The notes under the pieces: generated by a model
What the model saw: only the letters and a program-made list of their open reading frames with translations
The model's database searches: none
Told to the model about the DNA's origin: nothing
Translations under genes and position numbers: made by a program
NCBI GenBank assembly: GCA_934096755.1
Contig: CAKOMU010000013.1
Location: 1 to 24,900, forward strand
Direction: 5' to 3'
Length of the DNA stretch: 24,900 nt
From: an uncultured Bacilli bacterium
GTDB taxonomy: Bacteria; Bacillota_I; Bacilli_A; RF39; UBA660
In this document: positions 22,427 to 24,900 of the stretch, piece by piece
Position numbering within the stretch: the first letter of the stretch is position 1
Layout of the letters: every line of letters begins with the position of its first letter

Positions 22427-23320
22427 GTGTTCGTGAAAGTAATTAATGAAAATTTTAACGTGATTGAAACGCCAACAAATGTAGAACAAATTATTAATTA
22501 CATAAAAGATAGTTTAGGAAAAATGAATCTTGATAATAGCATTTTGAATGAATTATTGTTAAATATGGATAATATAAACATTCAAATTATTGATGGTGAA
22601 ACTTATTCTATTAAATTACCTAATGGTTCTTTAAGACAAAATAAAATTTCAAATGAAGTTGGTGCACTTAAAACAAATATGGTAATAAATTCAAATGATA
22701 AAGAATTGAACATAATACCAGGTGTGGTAATGAGAAAAAATTTCAATAACCATCAATTAATTCATGAAATTTTGCATGGAATATCATCTAGGCAACATAA
22801 TTTATATAATGAAGATGGTATTACATATACAAAAACAGGGACAAAAATTGATTATTATGATAACTCATTAAATGATTATCCAAATGTAACAAATCTTTCT
22901 TCAGAAGGGTTGAATGAAGGTATAACTGAATATCTTACATCATTGTTAACGAATGAATATAATGGAAATTATGCATCTCAAGTAGTTATTTCAAATTTAT
23001 TTATGAAAAGCAATAATAATTTATTAAATGCATATTTTATGAATGATATTTCTGGTATAGAAAGATTTTATGAGGATATTGAAGAAAAACAAACATTGAT
23101 TACTAGAGAAGATTTTATCAAGTTAACATCTAAAAGTTATGATTTTGATTTAATTTCAAAAATCATTGCAGCTGGAATTAAATATAATAAAGCATATGGA
23201 AAAGAAATGACTGAGGAAGAATTAAGTAGCTTAACACAATATTTAGATAATAATATGATTTTAGATTCAGGTTCATGGGGAGATTTGATAGCAAATTATC
23301 AATCTAGTAAAACTTTATAA
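22427..23320 (+). CDS. zincin-like HExxH protein, possibly horizontally acquired
   Basis: 297 residues, no signal peptide or membrane segment. HEILH (113-117, in HQLIHEILHGISSRQHN) and a downstream EGLNEGITEYLTSLL helix (E160-L174) together make the two-part zinc site of gluzincin-like peptidases. E164 or E168 is the likely third ligand. The N-terminal 100 residues have no recognised domain. The start is GTG, 8 bases after AAAGG; a second GTG at 22433 is possible. Serine codons are mostly TCA/TCT, whereas the spore and housekeeping genes to the left use mainly AGT, which suggests foreign origin. The architecture recalls the HEYLH protein at 10014-11192, but that one has a damaged second motif. 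Substrate unknown. Confidence 0.65.
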   Translation: MFVKVINENFNVIETPTNVEQIINYIKDSLGKMNLDNSILNELLLNMDNINIQIIDGETYSIKLPNGSLRQNKISNEVGALKTNMVINSNDKELNIIPGVVMRKNFNNHQLIHEILHGISSRQHNLYNEDGITYTKTGTKIDYYDNSLNDYPNVTNLSSEGLNEGITEYLTSLLTNEYNGNYASQVVISNLFMKSNNNLLNAYFMNDISGIERFYEDIEEKQTLITREDFIKLTSKSYDFDLISKIIAAGIKYNKAYGKEMTEEELSSLTQYLDNNMILDSGSWGDLIANYQSSKTL

Positions 23321-23408
23321 ACAAAGGATAAAAAATTAATAATGATATGTTTCGAAAAATACTATAATGTAGAATTTAAGCAATATATGTTGTAATAGAG
23401 GTTATTAT

Positions 23409-24379
23409 ATGAATAGTGATTAAATAATATATCAAATAAAGGGTTGAAAATGACAATTTAATTATTTCAAATCCAGAATTGGGAGATATAATGGTAAATA
23501 CAACAACTGGAAAAATAAGTTGTGAAGTATTAAATGATAAGGAAAATAATATGTATAAGAATTTTCCTGTTGAATACAAAATGAAAGATTTTGAAATTCC
23601 TTATCCAAAAGAATGGAATTTTGAAAAATAAACGATATAATTATTGAAAATTTAAAATTTGTTTTAAATATTAAAGAGGAAATTAAAAGAGTAATAATTG
23701 AAAAAATATGGGATTGGTTTGTTAATAATGACTATACAATAGAAGAACTAAATCAAAAGTTTTTAAAATTAGAAATATCAGTTGATTTAAAATTAAATGC
23801 TGATAAAAATATTTCTTATATTTCATCTTGGGAATTTGTTGAAGAAGATAGTGATATTAATAGTGGTTATGCAGATTTTTATTTTGATTTTGAAACAAAT
23901 TAAATAAAATTGCTAATCATGAAAACGAAAAAATAGATCTTTTTGTTATTCAACAAAAAGTTGAAAGAATATGTGAAAATAAAGGTATTATTTTAGATAG
24001 TTCTAAATATAATGGCCAAATATTTGGAATGCCTTATGATTTAGAGTTTATGAAAAAATCAAAATTAAATGCTAATAATATTAAATTTGAAGATGACGAA
24101 ACTAAAATAGAATATCAAAAATATTTGGATGAAGTAAACGAATATAACAGAAAGATTGCTAATGGGGAAACGCCAGATAAAGATTTATCTACAATAACAG
24201 ATGAATTTAAACAAAAATTTGTTATTGAAGAAAAAAATAATTTTGAAACTAATAATTATATGTTAAATGAGTTAATAGAAAAATTAGATTAAAATATTAA
24301 TTCAAATTTATCATATGATGAACAAATTCAAAATATCAATAAACGAATTGAAGAATTAAATAATGAGGAAGACAAATAA
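23409..24379 (+). pseudogene. decayed gene of about 324 codons with four frameshifts and one stop
   Basis: Open pieces in successive frames join end to end if one base is restored at each of four points: near 23420, 23447-23450 (AAAA), 23624-23628 (AAAAA) and 23897-23899 (AAA). Every shift is in the same direction. The pieces end at TAA at 23421, 23459, 23629 and 23901, and the last open piece stops at TAA 24290-24292. After that stop the same frame stays open to TAA 24377-24379, ending in a coiled-coil-like IQNINKRIEELNNEEDK. AGAGG precedes the ATG at 23409. The restored product is soluble and acidic with no recognised family. Sequencing error in homopolymers is an alternative for the shifts, but not for the in-frame stop. 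The first join is the least certain. Confidence 0.6.
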
Positions 24380-24418
24380 AAAGAAAATGAAATGGTATTT
24401 CCATTTCATTTTCTTTTT
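24378..24418. terminator. 18-pair bidirectional terminator hairpin
   Basis: Bases 24378-24395 pair perfectly with 24401-24418 around the loop TATTT. The A-rich left end and T-rich right end could end transcription on either strand. It closes the decayed gene. Confidence 0.85.
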
Positions 24419-24426
24419 GTTATAAT
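24398..24426 (+). promoter_or_regulatory. promoter-like pair in front of the candidate small RNA
   Basis: TATAAT (24421-24426) is a perfect -10. TTTCCA (24398-24403), 17 bases upstream, is a weak -35 lying in the terminator stem. Confidence 0.45.
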
Positions 24427-24432
24427 TTATAT

Positions 24433-24565
24433 AGATTGATTCATATGAATCGTTATTGCCGAGAAAAAGTTGTAGACCTCTACGTCGTCGGCACCAGATT
24501 GATAGGAAACTCGATTATATTTTGAGTTTGAATAATAGACTGCTAACAGAAATGTTAGTTTTTTT
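24433..24565 (+). ncRNA. candidate small RNA with three hairpins and a terminator
   Basis: A short stretch without a gene, bounded by a -10 element (24421-24426) and a terminator (CTAACA-GAAA-TGTTAG with seven Ts, 24543-24565). Between them are a palindrome GATTCATATGAATC (24438-24451), a hairpin closed by TGCCGA/TCGGCA (24457-24462 and 24488-24493) with an inner GTAG/CTAC, and a hairpin AAACTC/GAGTTT (24507-24512 and 24524-24529). The TCGGCACCA at 24488-24496 looks like a tRNA 3' end, and GCCGA 30 bases earlier like its 5' end, so a deleted tRNA-Leu relic is possible. No known RNA family is recognised. Confidence 0.4.
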
Positions 24566-24742
24566 CTTTAAAACTAAAAGATTTAGAACACTCGTTGACT
24601 TTTAAATAAAGTGTACAATTAAGTGTATTAAGATTGAAAATGTGTATTTGTTGTACAATAAATTAATGACTTTTTCTTTCGTTAATTTACATCTTAAAGT
24701 ATGCATGGTATAATTTATGTGAAATAATATAGGTGATTCTTT
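24566..24742 (+). other. A+T-rich intergenic stretch with one promoter
   Basis: No gene seen. It has an extended -10 element (TGG-TATAAT, 24706-24714) without a good -35, and partial repeats of GTGTA and TGTACAAT around 24611-24655. This promoter would serve the 24743 remnant and the phosphatase-like gene after it. Confidence 0.4.
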
Positions 24743-24815
24743 ATGAATAAATATGTAAAAGTTGTGTTTGGAACAACAAGTTGAATATAAATTAAATGAA
24801 GTAAAAAATAATTAA
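24743..24815 (+). pseudogene. deletion remnant of a small gene
   Basis: AGGTGAT and an ATG open a frame reading MNKYVKVVFGTTS, which stops at TGA 24782-24784. An adjacent frame then reads EYKLNEVKNN to a TAA at 24813-24815. Both halves look like normal protein, so an internal deletion or shift at about 24780 is likely. A real 13-residue peptide is the alternative. It lies just upstream of the phosphatase-like gene. Confidence 0.35.
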
Positions 24816-24829
24816 GTTAGGAGGCTTTT

Positions 24830-24900
24830 GTGAAAACAATATATTTAATAAGACACTCAGGTCCTTTTGTTGATATAAAAAATTATGCTGATTATAAAAA
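24830..24900 (+). CDS. histidine phosphatase-like protein (5' end only)
   Basis: Starts at GTG with a perfect AGGAGG (24819-24824) 5 bases upstream, and runs off the window after 23 codons. The N-terminus KTIYLIRHSGPF matches the opening strand and catalytic R-H-[GS] motif of the histidine phosphatase (phosphoglycerate-mutase-like) superfamily, with the phosphate-accepting His in LIRHSGP. Members remove phosphate from sugars, alpha-ribazole phosphate or proteins; the specific substrate cannot be told from this fragment. It may belong to the same acquired segment as the genes before it. Confidence 0.6.
   Translation, partial: MKTIYLIRHSGPFVDIKNYADYK

Noticed and set aside
23376..23579. Minus-strand open frame across the start of the decayed gene
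   Set aside because: The plus-strand pieces join into a longer, better-balanced protein, and the minus frame has no ribosome site.
24457..24565. 3' end of a tmRNA or an intact tRNA
   Set aside because: There is no T-loop (TTCRA), no full acceptor pairing and no tag-peptide frame; only the end sequences look tRNA-like.
24595..24619. TTGACT...TACAAT as a promoter
   Set aside because: The spacer is only 13 bases, too short for a sigma-A promoter.
1..24900. TGA read as tryptophan (Mollicutes code)
   Set aside because: Tryptophans in conserved places are TGG, and TGA ends intact genes such as sigF and the rhodanese-like lipoprotein gene.

Overview
The window is very A+T-rich DNA from a low-GC Gram-positive bacterium. 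It carries Bacilli-type housekeeping genes (trmL, spoIIIE/ftsK, gmk, recA, scpA, scpB), a teichoic-acid-type wall gene set (tagO/wecA-like and LytR-CpsA-Psr), and spore genes (cotJ, spoIIAA, sigF, spoVAC/AD/AEb). TGG encodes Trp and TGA is used as a stop, so the code is the standard bacterial one and not the Mollicutes code. An uncultured, genome-reduced, potentially spore-forming member of the Bacilli (Erysipelotrichales/RF39-like gut lineages) fits best. That placement is inference.

Layout. On the minus strand, 90-3554 carries spoIIIE/ftsK, a cysteine-free thioredoxin-fold membrane protein and trmL. From 3671 every intact gene lies on the plus strand. First come a fused cotJA-cotJB gene and cotJC (3671-4661), then an envelope block (4740-8710): TagO/WecA-like transferase, O-antigen-polymerase-like membrane protein and a DUF975-CmpB fusion. 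Next is a set of lineage-specific unknowns (8783-11485), including a zincin-like protein. After these follow gmk and an LCP ligase (11529-13617), a structured 330-base intergenic region, the compact operon spoIIAA-sigF-spoVAC-spoVAD-spoVAEb (13945-16710) and recA. The run ends with a membrane protein, scpA-scpB, a DUF6512-like membrane protein and a rhodanese-like/thioredoxin-like lipoprotein pair.

A tRNA-Leu(CAA) gene at 21885-21971 marks a change of character. The next 2.5 kb has different serine codon preference, a second HExxH protein, and a decayed gene that can be reconstructed through four single-base losses and one stop. It also has a candidate small RNA with its own promoter and terminator, and a deletion remnant. 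The window ends inside a histidine-phosphatase-like gene.

The most unusual signal is in the forespore switch. In the spoIIA locus the anti-sigma kinase gene spoIIAB is absent. The SpoIIAA homologue has lost the phospho-accepting serine (D-S-[ST]-G reads D-N-E-G). Sigma-F lacks its usual N-terminal extension. Together these suggest a rewired, phosphorylation-independent control of sigma-F. The cotJA-cotJB fusion and the minimal spoVA set fit a streamlined sporulation programme.
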